From: an uncultured Clostridium sp.
GTDB lineage: Bacteria; Bacillota; Clostridia; Oscillospirales; Ruminococcaceae
NCBI GenBank assembly: GCA_902490335.1
Contig: CABUDL010000003.1
Coordinates: 1 to 64,000 of the forward strand
Direction: 5' to 3'
DNA: 64,000 nucleotides
The notes under the pieces are model-generated. The model saw only the letters and a list, made by a program, of their open reading frames with translations, ran no database searches and was not told the origin of the DNA. Position 1 is the stretch's first letter; every line of letters begins with the position of its first letter. Of the stretch, positions 8,273 to 16,000 are shown in pieces. The translations under genes were made by a program, and so were the position numbers.

Positions 8273-9151
8273 CTACTGATTCTCCAGCTTTTTCAATTCT
8301 TTGTTGGTTTTAAAGTCGATGTCCTCCCGCTGCGGACGGGCATCGCGGATAACCTTGACCGCCTCGCGTTCAAAAATCATCGGCGCACCATCGCTGGCTT
8401 TGTCCATCCTGACCTTGACCAGTCCAGTCAGAAGGCTGACCTCGGTGACCGTTCCTTTGCCTTCGCTGGTGGAAACATAAGCGCCCACCCGCGGTGTAAT
8501 GCGAAGCAGGTCCTCATAGGCGTTCTGCTCGTATTTTAAACAGCACATCAGTCTGCCGCAGGTGCCCGAAATTTTGGTCGGGTTAAGCGACAGTCCCTGT
8601 TCCTTTGCCATTTTGATGGACACCGGCTGGAACTCTCCCAAAAAGGAGCAGCAGCAAAACGGTCTGCCGCAGATTCCCAGTCCGCCCAGCATCTTCGCTT
8701 CATCACGCACACCGATCTGGCGCAGTTCGATTCGGGTCTTAAAGACCGATGCCAGGTCTTTGACCAGCTCACGGAAATCCACCCTGCCGTCCGCTGTAAA
8801 ATAGAACAAAATCTTGTTGTTGTCAAAGGTATATTCGACATCCACCAGCTTCATCTCGAGCTTGTGCTTTTCAATCTTTTCCAGGCAAAGCCGGAACGCC
8901 TTTTTCTCCTTTGCCTTGTTGTCCTCAATGCGCTTGAGGTCCTCTTTGTTGGCAACGCGGATCACCGTTTTCAGCGGTTTGACAATCCCCTCGTCCTCGA
9001 TTTCCCGGTTGCTCAGGGCAACCTCTCCGCACTCGATGCCGCGTGCAGTTTCTACAATCACCTTTTCCCCCACCGGCATCTGCACACCGTTGGGTGAAAA
9101 ATAATATATTTTGCCCACCTGTTTAAAGCGGACTCCAATTACTTCGGTCAT
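8273..9151 (-). CDS. ricT: RicT/YaaT, PSP1-domain Fe-S regulatory protein
   Basis: 292 aa PSP1-domain protein. In Bacillus it forms the RicA-RicF-RicT complex, which carries Fe-S clusters and promotes RNase Y-dependent mRNA maturation and the sporulation phosphorelay. The family signature is present: an N-terminal GVRFKQVGKIYYFSP and a Cys-rich core with C161, C166-168, C198, C203 and C204. It is the last gene of the queG-decarboxylase-darA-holB operon, 79 bases after holB. This neighbour order (holB then yaaT) is conserved in Firmicutes, which supports the call. Confidence 0.93.
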   Translation of the reverse strand: MTEVIGVRFKQVGKIYYFSPNGVQMPVGEKVIVETARGIECGEVALSNREIEDEGIVKPLKTVIRVANKEDLKRIEDNKAKEKKAFRLCLEKIEKHKLEMKLVDVEYTFDNNKILFYFTADGRVDFRELVKDLASVFKTRIELRQIGVRDEAKMLGGLGICGRPFCCCSFLGEFQPVSIKMAKEQGLSLNPTKISGTCGRLMCCLKYEQNAYEDLLRITPRVGAYVSTSEGKGTVTEVSLLTGLVKVRMDKASDGAPMIFEREAVKVIRDARPQREDIDFKTNKELKKLENQ

Positions 9152-9230
9152 GGTTTCCTCCGTTCCAAGATTCTTTATACAAAAAGATGACTCTCTTCTT
9201 ATGTCAATTCCTTTGACACAAAATGCCGTC

Positions 9231-10217
9231 CTACTGCCGCTTCATCTTGACAGCGGCACAAAACGCAGCGGCAACCAGACTCAAACTGACATTCTGCGAA
9301 GCCTGGGCGACCGCCGTATCTATTATATCAAGAATCTGCATCGCCTGCAACGTCGAGAAGCGATTTTTCACAGTTGGAGGAAACTGTTCCCCTTGCGATA
9401 CCAGACCATGCTGCTGACGAATCCAATCGACCATGCAGCGGCGAACCTCCTGCATCAGCAGCAGAAAGTTGGTCCGCTGTTTATTGCCGGTGTATTCTTG
9501 AAGGCTGCACAGCAGCTCAAACGACTGTCCTACACAAACCATCTGCGCAATCCGCTGGGCATCGCACGCCAGCTTCAAGCTTCCCTCATCCTGCAAAATC
9601 ATCCGCGCCTTGCCGATATTTCCGTGCGCCAGACGCGCTGCCTGCGCAATCCGTTCCGCTGTCATCTGCGGCTCCAAAGCATACAGGGCGGTTTCACACT
9701 CCTGCACACTGCATACCGACAAAGGCAGCACCGCCGCCCTCGACAGGATGGTCGGGAGCACCCGCGCGCGGTTGTTGCAGGTCATCAGAAAGACCACCTG
9801 TGCCGGCGGTTCTTCGATGATTTTGAGCAGTGCATTCTGCGCCTGCTCGGTCATATTGTGGATGTTGCGCAGGATGTATACCTTGTATCCGCCTTCGTTG
9901 GGTCGGATGTAGGCATCTGCGCGCAGCTGACGCACCCGGTCGATGTGAAAGCCTTTTAGCTTGTCCTCGTCCCCGATGACCGATACATCGGGATGGGTGT
10001 CGGACAGCACCCGTTTACAGTTTCTGCACCGACCGCACGGGCGCTGCTCGACCGGCTGTTCACACAGCAAAGCGGCGGCGGTCATGTGTGCAAAGGTCAG
10101 CTTGCCGCAGCCGTCCTCGCCTTCAAACAGGATGGTATGCGGAAAACGCCCGTCAGTTAAAAAATTGACGAGCGTTTTTTTAGCCTTATCATTCGAATAA
10201 AACTGATCTAACAACAA
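9231..10217 (-). CDS. holB: DNA polymerase III subunit delta-prime
   Basis: Clamp-loader subunit. The AAA+ fold has a Walker A-like GEDGCGKLT (residues 33-41) and the zinc-binding module C52, C61, C64, C67 typical of delta-prime/tau. Conserved NALLKIIEEPP and the sensor-1 region TCNNRARVLPTILSR are present, although the usual SRC arginine-finger motif reads SRA here. 328 aa. It sits between darA and ricT, as in Bacillus. The start codon at 10217 is 46 bases after darA. Confidence 0.95.
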   Translation of the reverse strand: MLLDQFYSNDKAKKTLVNFLTDGRFPHTILFEGEDGCGKLTFAHMTAAALLCEQPVEQRPCGRCRNCKRVLSDTHPDVSVIGDEDKLKGFHIDRVRQLRADAYIRPNEGGYKVYILRNIHNMTEQAQNALLKIIEEPPAQVVFLMTCNNRARVLPTILSRAAVLPLSVCSVQECETALYALEPQMTAERIAQAARLAHGNIGKARMILQDEGSLKLACDAQRIAQMVCVGQSFELLCSLQEYTGNKQRTNFLLLMQEVRRCMVDWIRQQHGLVSQGEQFPPTVKNRFSTLQAMQILDIIDTAVAQASQNVSLSLVAAAFCAAVKMKRQ

Positions 10218-10263
10218 TCTGCTTTTCTCCTCACGGTATCAGGCTGAAAAGTACAAGCAACGC

Positions 10264-10587
10264 TTATACCTTTTCAAATCTCTCGACATCCATGACGAAG
10301 ATGGTAGCGCCGCCGACCTGTACCTCTACCGGGTAGGTGGTGTACATACCAACGCCGTAAGAAGCAGAAGATGGAACCATCTGTTTGCGTTTCTTGGAGT
10401 GGTCTGCGATGATTGTGATAACTTCATCGACCTTTTCATCCTGGGTACCAATCAGGAAGGTGGTGTTGCCCGAAAGCAGGAAACCGCCGGTGGTCGCAAG
10501 TTTTGTTACAGAAAAATGATTTTTAGTCAGTGCAGAAGAAACTTTGGAACTGTCATCATTCGAAACGATCGCAAGAATTAATTTCAT
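10264..10587 (-). CDS. darA: Cyclic-di-AMP receptor DarA/PstA (YaaQ family, PII-like)
   Basis: 107 aa, the usual size of this PII-like trimeric protein that binds c-di-AMP. Recognisable segments are the N-terminal MKLILAIVSNDD, the T-loop region around TKLATTGGFLLSGNTT and the C-terminal VGGATIFVMDVERF. Its downstream partner is not known even in model species. The start ATG follows GGGGGT. It lies between the decarboxylase gene and holB, the same context as yaaQ in Bacillus. A 7-base inverted repeat lies just before the ribosome site. Confidence 0.95.
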   Translation of the reverse strand: MKLILAIVSNDDSSKVSSALTKNHFSVTKLATTGGFLLSGNTTFLIGTQDEKVDEVITIIADHSKKRKQMVPSSASYGVGMYTTYPVEVQVGGATIFVMDVERFEKV

Positions 10588-10606
10588 ATATGTAACCCCC
10601 TCTGTC

Positions 10607-10631
10607 CAAGTAGAACATTTTTCACTACTTG
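10607..10631. promoter_or_regulatory. Inverted repeat in the leader of darA
   Basis: Perfect CAAGTAG ... CTACTTG arms are separated by 11 bases and sit about 20 bases upstream of the darA start. This could be an operator or an mRNA hairpin protecting the darA-holB-ricT segment. No -10/-35 pair is obvious here. Confidence 0.4.
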
Positions 10632-10678
10632 ACCATTGTTTTAAGCGGAAAGCAAAACCGTTTCAGCTTTCCATGTAT

Positions 10679-12028
10679 CTATTCTACCACATCCACAACA
10701 AAAATACCAGACTTTTTTAATATTTTTATTGAATCTTTGTGCAATCTTTCTCCCGGCATGACCAATGGGATGCCCGGAGGACAGGTAATACGCACTTGAG
10801 CCGATATTTTTCCCTCTGCCTGCTCCACATCAATCGAACACCTTGGAGAAAGCATCGCCTCCCGCAGTCCCATCGCCCGCTGCGCTTTTACAAGCGGGAA
10901 AGGCATGACAGCAGCCTGCTTGGGAGAAAGGCTGCGCAGCAGCTGCTCCACCCGCTCATAGTCGCACGGGCGGCTGAACGGAGAAAACAGCAGAACGCAC
11001 CCGCTGTCGCTGAGATATTCCTCCATGATATGATGCGACCGCAGCAGCGGTCGAAAGGTTTCTGCGGTATAGCCGGTGCCTGCCAGCGGCAGGGTCAGAC
11101 GCATCGGCTCACAGTGTTCCGGCATCACAAATCCCTGCTGCTGTGCCAGCTGCCGCAGACGCGCACAGCGCTCCGCCGTTTGGTTGATCTGCTCGGCTCC
11201 GTCATCCAGCAAAAATCCTGCTGCCGCATCGATGGACAGCATGATGAGGTAGTTGGGACTGGTGGAGCCAAACATCGACATCGCTCCCTTGAGCTGGCTG
11301 ACATACCGCTCGTTCATGCAGTGCAGCAGAGCCGCTCCTGTCAGGGAAGGCATTGTCTTGTGCAGCGAATCACAGCACAGGTCTGCTCCCAGCTGGGACG
11401 GATGCAGCGGTTCTCCCTGCAAAAAGCGCAGATGCGCACCGTGGGCGTTGTCCACCAGAAGCGGAACCCCCCGACTGTGGGCAACCTCTGCCAGCGCGCG
11501 GATATCTGACATCACACCAAAATAATCCGGCGAGGTGACATAGACCGCACAGACCTCTTCGCCTTTTTGCAGCAGGGCATCCAGCTGTTTTTCCACCTGC
11601 TGTGGGTCCAGCCGACCAATCAGCCGTTCCTCCTCGGTCCTGTTCGGGTAGACCCACTCCGGTTCCAGTCCCAGCAGCGCCATCGCATTGACTGCCGCCG
11701 CATGGATATTGCGTCCTGCCACGATTTTTCCGTTCGGTCTTGCCACCATCCGCAGCATCGCCTGGATGCAAAGGGTCGAACCGCCCGCGCTGATGACCGT
11801 CGAGCGGGTCCCGTACAGCCCGGTAAGGATTTCCTCCAGCTCCTTGAGCGGTCCATCGTCCTCGAATAAGCTGTCGGTGCCTTCCACCTCGGTCACATCA
11901 TACTCCATCAGACTTCCAAACGGCTCGAGCGCTGCGCCCTTGTGCCCGGGCATATGCAGGCGCGACCAATCGGCTTTTCTGTATTCCTCCAGCGCCGCGC
12001 GCAGCGGTGTGTTGATTTTACTGTTCAT
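10679..12028 (-). CDS. PLP-dependent Orn/Lys/Arg decarboxylase-family enzyme (YaaO-like)
   Basis: 449 aa member of the fold-I PLP group that includes arginine and lysine decarboxylases (SpeA/YaaO type). Seen are the N-terminal HMPGHKG, the substrate/PLP segment SAGGSTLCIQAM, DNAHGAHL and the Schiff-base Lys in DSLHKTMPSLTGAALL. This suggests polyamine synthesis, but the substrate cannot be decided by eye. The ATG at 12028 was preferred over one 18 bases upstream because AGGAGG sits at the right distance. Its start overlaps the end of queG by 11 bases. In Bacillus yaaO is followed by tmk; here darA follows directly. Confidence 0.88.
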   Translation of the reverse strand: MNSKINTPLRAALEEYRKADWSRLHMPGHKGAALEPFGSLMEYDVTEVEGTDSLFEDDGPLKELEEILTGLYGTRSTVISAGGSTLCIQAMLRMVARPNGKIVAGRNIHAAAVNAMALLGLEPEWVYPNRTEEERLIGRLDPQQVEKQLDALLQKGEEVCAVYVTSPDYFGVMSDIRALAEVAHSRGVPLLVDNAHGAHLRFLQGEPLHPSQLGADLCCDSLHKTMPSLTGAALLHCMNERYVSQLKGAMSMFGSTSPNYLIMLSIDAAAGFLLDDGAEQINQTAERCARLRQLAQQQGFVMPEHCEPMRLTLPLAGTGYTAETFRPLLRSHHIMEEYLSDSGCVLLFSPFSRPCDYERVEQLLRSLSPKQAAVMPFPLVKAQRAMGLREAMLSPRCSIDVEQAEGKISAQVRITCPPGIPLVMPGERLHKDSIKILKKSGIFVVDVVE

Positions 12029-12857
12029 CGCTTTCCTCCTGTACAATTTTGATGTTGCGCAGGATGGTGTTCCTGCCCCGATAGTTGTACGCTCTTGTTT
12101 TCAGCAGCTGCTGGGCGTTCTGCTCCTCCATCACTGCCACTGCCGACTGCAAAAATTCCGGCACCGGTGTCAGCTGCGGTTGTTGGTTGCACGGGCAGAC
12201 GTCGTTGCAGATGTCGCATCCCCACACCAGTCCCCCCTGTCGAATCTGCTGTCGCTCCCAGTCACTCAGCTGACCTTTTTTCTGGGTGATATGGGAGCGG
12301 CACCTCTCCAGGCAGACGCTTCCGTCCTCCTGCAAGGCTCCCTGCGGGCAGGCGCGGATACATTTTCCGCAATTCGGGCAGCCGGGTGGAACCAGCGGCT
12401 GGTCCGCCTGCAAATCCAAATCGGTGACAATCTCCCCGATAAAAACGTAGCTGCCGTACTGCGGATGCAGCAGCAACCCGTTCTTTCCCATCCGTCCCAA
12501 TCCAGCCAAAAAGGCGGCAGTCACCTCCCGAATCGGTGAGTTGTCGGTAAAATGCTCAAACCGATACCCCGGAAACCGCTCCCGCAGCGCCCGGCACATC
12601 CGTTCCAGATACTCGCCGGCAATCTGGTGATAATCGGTCACCATCGCATAGCGGGAGATATTGCGCTCACAGTGCGCGCCGGTATAATAAGGGAACAGGC
12701 AGACCAGCACCGACTGCGCTCCCTGTGGTATCCGCTGCATGGCGCGGCAGGGCAAGCAAGGCTGCACCTGCTCAAAGCGGCAGATTCCAAACGGGAACGG
12801 CTGGCTGCCCGCCAATACCCTTTGTGCCAGCTGCCTGATTGTTGTTTCCTTTTCCAT
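12018..12857 (-). CDS. queG: Epoxyqueuosine reductase-like Fe-S protein
   Basis: About 279 aa. The family reduces epoxyqueuosine to queuosine in tRNA using cobalamin and two [4Fe-4S] clusters. Features seen are IREVTAAFLAGLGRMGKNG, the ferredoxin-type CPNCGKCIRACPQGAL, a further Cys pair (CLERC) and GCDICNDVCPCN. It is shorter than the E. coli protein, as in many clostridial homologues, so the exact reaction is somewhat uncertain. The ATG chosen lies after GGAAGGAAGAAGAGG; an in-frame upstream start at 12917 lacks such a site. First gene of the operon. Confidence 0.82.
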   Translation of the reverse strand: MEKETTIRQLAQRVLAGSQPFPFGICRFEQVQPCLPCRAMQRIPQGAQSVLVCLFPYYTGAHCERNISRYAMVTDYHQIAGEYLERMCRALRERFPGYRFEHFTDNSPIREVTAAFLAGLGRMGKNGLLLHPQYGSYVFIGEIVTDLDLQADQPLVPPGCPNCGKCIRACPQGALQEDGSVCLERCRSHITQKKGQLSDWERQQIRQGGLVWGCDICNDVCPCNQQPQLTPVPEFLQSAVAVMEEQNAQQLLKTRAYNYRGRNTILRNIKIVQEESDEQ

Positions 12858-12888
12858 CCTCTTCTTCCTTCCCTTGCTTATAAAATTA

Positions 12889-12917
12889 ACTTTAGCACAC
12901 CTTTTCTCCGTCTGCAA
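12889..12917 (-). promoter_or_regulatory. Sigma-A promoter of the queG-ricT operon
   Basis: Minus-strand TTGCAG-N17-TAAAGT, about 32 bases upstream of the queG start. Confidence 0.55.
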
Positions 12918-12979
12918 GACTGCACACCGCCCAGTTTTTGGATATTGCCGGATAATACGAAGGAAAGTCGAGTTTCTTC

Positions 12980-13008
12980 TTTAAAATCTGTCCTGTTTGT
13001 GATACAAT
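12980..13008 (+). promoter_or_regulatory. Promoter of the serine dehydratase operon
   Basis: TTTAAA-N17-TACAAT with a TG extension just before the -10. It lies 55 bases upstream of sdaAB. Confidence 0.6.
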
Positions 13009-13063
13009 AAATTTTAGGATAATACTCCACACCTCAAATCCACAACAGGGGGAATTTTATATT

Positions 13064-13735
13064 ATGAACATCAGTATGTTTGATGTCCTGGGTCCTATCA
13101 TGATCGGCCCATCCAGTTCACATACCGCTGGCGCACAGCGCATCGGCAAAGCCATGTACAACATGATTGCAGACAAACAGCTCAAAGCGGTCCACTTTAT
13201 CCTGCACGGCTCTTTCCACCTGACCCTGCGCGGACACGGCACCGACCGTGCGCTGGTCGGCGGCGTACTCGGCATGAATTCCTATGACCCACAGATCAAA
13301 AACTCGCTGGAGATTGCTAAAGAAAAGGGCATCCAGGTCGAGTTTGAAGGCGGAGACCTCGGCGACGTCCATCCGAACACGGTTCGCATCACTGCCTACA
13401 CCACCGACGGACAGATGACCTCCCTGACCGGCTCCTCGGTCGGCGGCGGCAACATCGAAATCATCGACATCAACGGCACCGCTGCCAAATTCACCGGACG
13501 CTATCCGGCTGTCATCATCAACCACTATGACCGCCTGGGTATCATCAGCCACCTCACCTCCATCCTTGCAATCAATCAAATCAACATCGCCACCGTCGTC
13601 AACTCCCGCGATGCAACCGGCAAAAACGCCGTCACCATGATTGAAACCGAATCCCCTGTGGACAACGCCGTGAAAAAGGAGCTGGAGAGCATGCCTCCGG
13701 TCAAGAGTGTTGTCACCATGGACAAGGTCAACTGA
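13064..13735 (+). CDS. sdaAB: L-serine dehydratase, Fe-S dependent, beta subunit
   Basis: 223 aa. With the alpha subunit it deaminates L-serine to pyruvate and ammonia. The N-terminal domain has the conserved FDVLGPIMIGPSSSHTAGA and HGTDRALVGG; the C-terminal half is an ACT-like domain (VIINHYDRLGIISHLTSIL). The start ATG follows AGGGGGA. The alpha gene begins 46 bases downstream. The two-gene form of this oxygen-sensitive enzyme is standard in clostridia and supports an anaerobic, amino-acid-using lifestyle. Confidence 0.97.
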   Translation: MNISMFDVLGPIMIGPSSSHTAGAQRIGKAMYNMIADKQLKAVHFILHGSFHLTLRGHGTDRALVGGVLGMNSYDPQIKNSLEIAKEKGIQVEFEGGDLGDVHPNTVRITAYTTDGQMTSLTGSSVGGGNIEIIDINGTAAKFTGRYPAVIINHYDRLGIISHLTSILAINQINIATVVNSRDATGKNAVTMIETESPVDNAVKKELESMPPVKSVVTMDKVN

Positions 13736-13781
13736 TCCTGCCGCCCATCTTCCAGAATCCATCTCGAAAGGAAAATAGATT

Positions 13782-14699
13782 ATGTACTTTTCTGCTCAGG
13801 AAATGCTTGCCCAGCTTGAGGGCACCGACGAGCGCATCTGCGACCTTGTCATCAAAAATGAGATCGAGCTGTTCCAGACCTCCCGCGACGAGATTATGAA
13901 AAACCTTGAGGAACGCTATCAGATCATGTACAACTGCGCACATGACGCCCTGGAAAAGGAGATTCGCTCGCTGAGCGGTCTGACCGGCGGCAGCGCTTTG
14001 AAAATGTGGAACTATTACAAAAAAGGAAATTCCATCTGCGACAGCACCGTCATCCGCGGCGCAGCATACGCCCTGTCCTGTCTGGAGGTCAACGCCTCGA
14101 TGGGTCTAATCGTTGCTGCTCCTACCGCCGGAGCCTGCGGCATCCTGCCGGGCGCTCTGCTCACCGTTGCGGAAAAATATGATGTGGACCACCAGCTGGT
14201 GCTGGATGCTCTTGCCACTGCCTCCGGCATCGGTCAGCTCATCATCAAAAAAGCCACCGTATCCGGTGCAGAGGGCGGCTGTCAGGCAGAGTGCGGAAGC
14301 GCGGCTGCCATGGCTGCTGCTGCCATCACCGAAATGCTTGGCGGCACCCCAAGTCAGGCGTTCGATGCCGCTGCCATCGCTATCCAGAACATCATGGGAC
14401 TTGTCTGTGACCCGGTTGCCGGTCTGGTTGAAATGCCCTGTGCCAAACGAAATGCTTCCGGCGTAGCCAACGCCCTGGTCAGCGCAGACCTCGCCCTGAG
14501 CGGCATCTTCAGCGAAATCCCATTCGATGAGGTGGTCGAGGCAATGTACAAGGTCGGCAAAGCCCTGCCTTCCACCCTGCGTGAAACGGCACTCGGCGGC
14601 GTTGCCACCACCCCGACTGCCCTTGCCATGAAAGAAAAAATCTACGGCAAAGGCGACATCGGCTGCTGCGGAGATTGTGCAAGCTGCGGTGGTTGCTAA
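13782..14699 (+). CDS. sdaAA: L-serine dehydratase, Fe-S dependent, alpha subunit
   Basis: 305 aa catalytic subunit. It carries GLTGGSALKMWNY, AAPTAGACGILPGAL, AEGGCQAECGSAAAMAAAA and CDPVAGLVEMPCAKRNASG, which include the Cys residues expected to hold the [4Fe-4S] cluster. The C-terminus ends in an unusual Cys-rich tail (GCCGDCASCGGC), possibly an extra metal site or redox tail; I do not recall this as a general family feature. It is followed by a terminator. Confidence 0.97.
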   Translation: MYFSAQEMLAQLEGTDERICDLVIKNEIELFQTSRDEIMKNLEERYQIMYNCAHDALEKEIRSLSGLTGGSALKMWNYYKKGNSICDSTVIRGAAYALSCLEVNASMGLIVAAPTAGACGILPGALLTVAEKYDVDHQLVLDALATASGIGQLIIKKATVSGAEGGCQAECGSAAAMAAAAITEMLGGTPSQAFDAAAIAIQNIMGLVCDPVAGLVEMPCAKRNASGVANALVSADLALSGIFSEIPFDEVVEAMYKVGKALPSTLRETALGGVATTPTALAMKEKIYGKGDIGCCGDCASCGGC

Positions 14700-14731
14700 T
14701 CTCTTTTTGCAGGAAAAAAATCAAATAGCAG

Positions 14732-14770
14732 GGCGCACCCTCCTTTCAGCGGCGGGTGCGCCTTTTATTT
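14732..14770 (+). terminator. Terminator of the sdaAB-sdaAA operon
   Basis: The stem GGCGCACCC/GGGTGCGCC with a 13-base loop is followed by TTTTATTTTT. Confidence 0.9.
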
Positions 14771-14841
14771 TTGTTTTCTTCTCTTTTTCGCTAAACTTTT
14801 CTTTCAAAAATGCACAATATAACCAATTTTCTTCCTTTAGA

Positions 14842-14870
14842 TTGTCTTTTTTATATTTAATTGTTATAAT
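14842..14870 (+). promoter_or_regulatory. Sigma-A promoter of the FUSC-family gene
   Basis: TTGTCT-N17-TATAAT, 43 bases before the ATG. Confidence 0.75.
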
Positions 14871-14913
14871 AAATGCATCAAGGGATTTCCCCTAAACGAA
14901 GGAGAGTTTATCA

Positions 14914-15510
14914 ATGAAGGAAAAACACCATTTTCGCCTTCCTCCGATCGGGATGCGCGTTTTTAAGACGCTGCTGTCGGTGCTGCTGGTCACCCTGACC
15001 TATGATTACCTGCTGGGAGGACGAAATGCCTGCTTTGCCTGCATCGGAGCTGTGTACGCCATGGGCAACCATTTCCACGAAGGGTTCAAGTTTGGCTTCA
15101 ACCGCTTTGTGGGCACCCTGTTCGGTGGTTTGATTGTTATCCCATTTTACTGGTTGTATTATCATCAACCGCTGGGAATCCCAAAGGAAATCTATCTGGT
15201 GCTGGGATTGCTGTGCCTGATGTATCTGCACATCTTATCGGGCACCACCACTGCCATCCAACCGGGTGCTGTCATCTACTTTGTGGTGCTGTTTACCCAG
15301 CCGGTCACCAACTACATTCCTTACACCGTTGCCCGCGTCATCGACACCGGTATCGGAGCCGCCTTCAGCCTGCTGCTCAATCTGTTCTGGCCCTCTAGGC
15401 TGGATAAGCAAAAAGGCTTTGACCTGCCGCACACCATCGACCGCTGGCAGCAAAGCAATGAGCGCCCTCCGCACGAGCAATATCCCAGTGAACCGCCCGC
15501 TTCCAAATAA
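14914..15510 (+). CDS. Aromatic acid exporter/FUSC-family membrane protein
   Basis: 198 aa integral membrane protein with about five or six hydrophobic segments between residues 15 and 165, and a polar C-terminal tail. The pattern (IGMRVFKTLLSVLL near the N-terminus, a conserved acidic or Arg-flanked middle, NLFWPSR at the end) fits the short FUSC/ArAE-type proteins of Firmicutes. The substrate is unknown. The ATG follows GAAGGAGAG, and the gene is monocistronic. Confidence 0.7.
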   Translation: MKEKHHFRLPPIGMRVFKTLLSVLLVTLTYDYLLGGRNACFACIGAVYAMGNHFHEGFKFGFNRFVGTLFGGLIVIPFYWLYYHQPLGIPKEIYLVLGLLCLMYLHILSGTTTAIQPGAVIYFVVLFTQPVTNYIPYTVARVIDTGIGAAFSLLLNLFWPSRLDKQKGFDLPHTIDRWQQSNERPPHEQYPSEPPASK

Positions 15511-15573
15511 CCCCCTCGTAAAATCAATACTTAAAAATACATTTTGTATCATTTTACTTTTATCCTTCCTGCA

Positions 15574-15615
15574 AACCAAACTCCCCGACTGCCAAAGCAA
15601 TCGGGGAGTTTGGTT
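15574..15615. terminator. Shared terminator between convergent genes
   Basis: Perfect 15-base arms AACCAAACTCCCCGA/TCGGGGAGTTTGGTT enclose a 12-base loop. It overlaps the stop codon of the small minus-strand gene. Confidence 0.75.
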
Positions 15616-15805
15616 ATCTTGGCTCGGATGGAGTGTTTCCCTTCTCCTTTTGTCCCATCACCTGCTCTGCGTGAAAATGCAATTCGTCCGCATTGTGGAT
15701 TTGATTGGTATTCTGAATCAGGGAACCCTGTACATCCTCCGATAAAGTCAGAAAAAACTGCTTTGCCTTTTTGTCCTGTGCCAGCAAATCGTTGAGATTA
15801 CGCAT
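15614..15805 (-). CDS. Small hypothetical protein, 63 aa
   Basis: Soluble, charged peptide beginning MRNLNDLLAQDKKAKQFF with a central LSEDVQGSLIQ and NADELHFHAEQV. The layout resembles short conserved clostridial proteins of unknown function that share an N-terminal LN-x-LL and a middle LPxxVQ segment, but this is a weak memory-based match. The ATG at 15805 has AAAGGTG 12 bases upstream; a GTG at 15817 is also in frame. The stop codon lies inside a palindromic terminator. Function unknown. Confidence 0.5.
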   Translation of the reverse strand: MRNLNDLLAQDKKAKQFFLTLSEDVQGSLIQNTNQIHNADELHFHAEQVMGQKEKGNTPSEPR

Positions 15806-16000
15806 ACGCTCAGCCACACCTTTCTGTTTTCAGATTGTATCATGCGGCAGACACCGCATCATTCCTCTCTAGTTTGGCTGTTTTGCCAGCGTTTATTCCT
15901 CTGTACAATCACCTTTTGCCCGGGTCGCTGCTATACTGTAATAAGCTTGCTTACAGCTTTATGTATCTGTTTGCTCGTGATGTTACAAGGAGGTTTGTTC

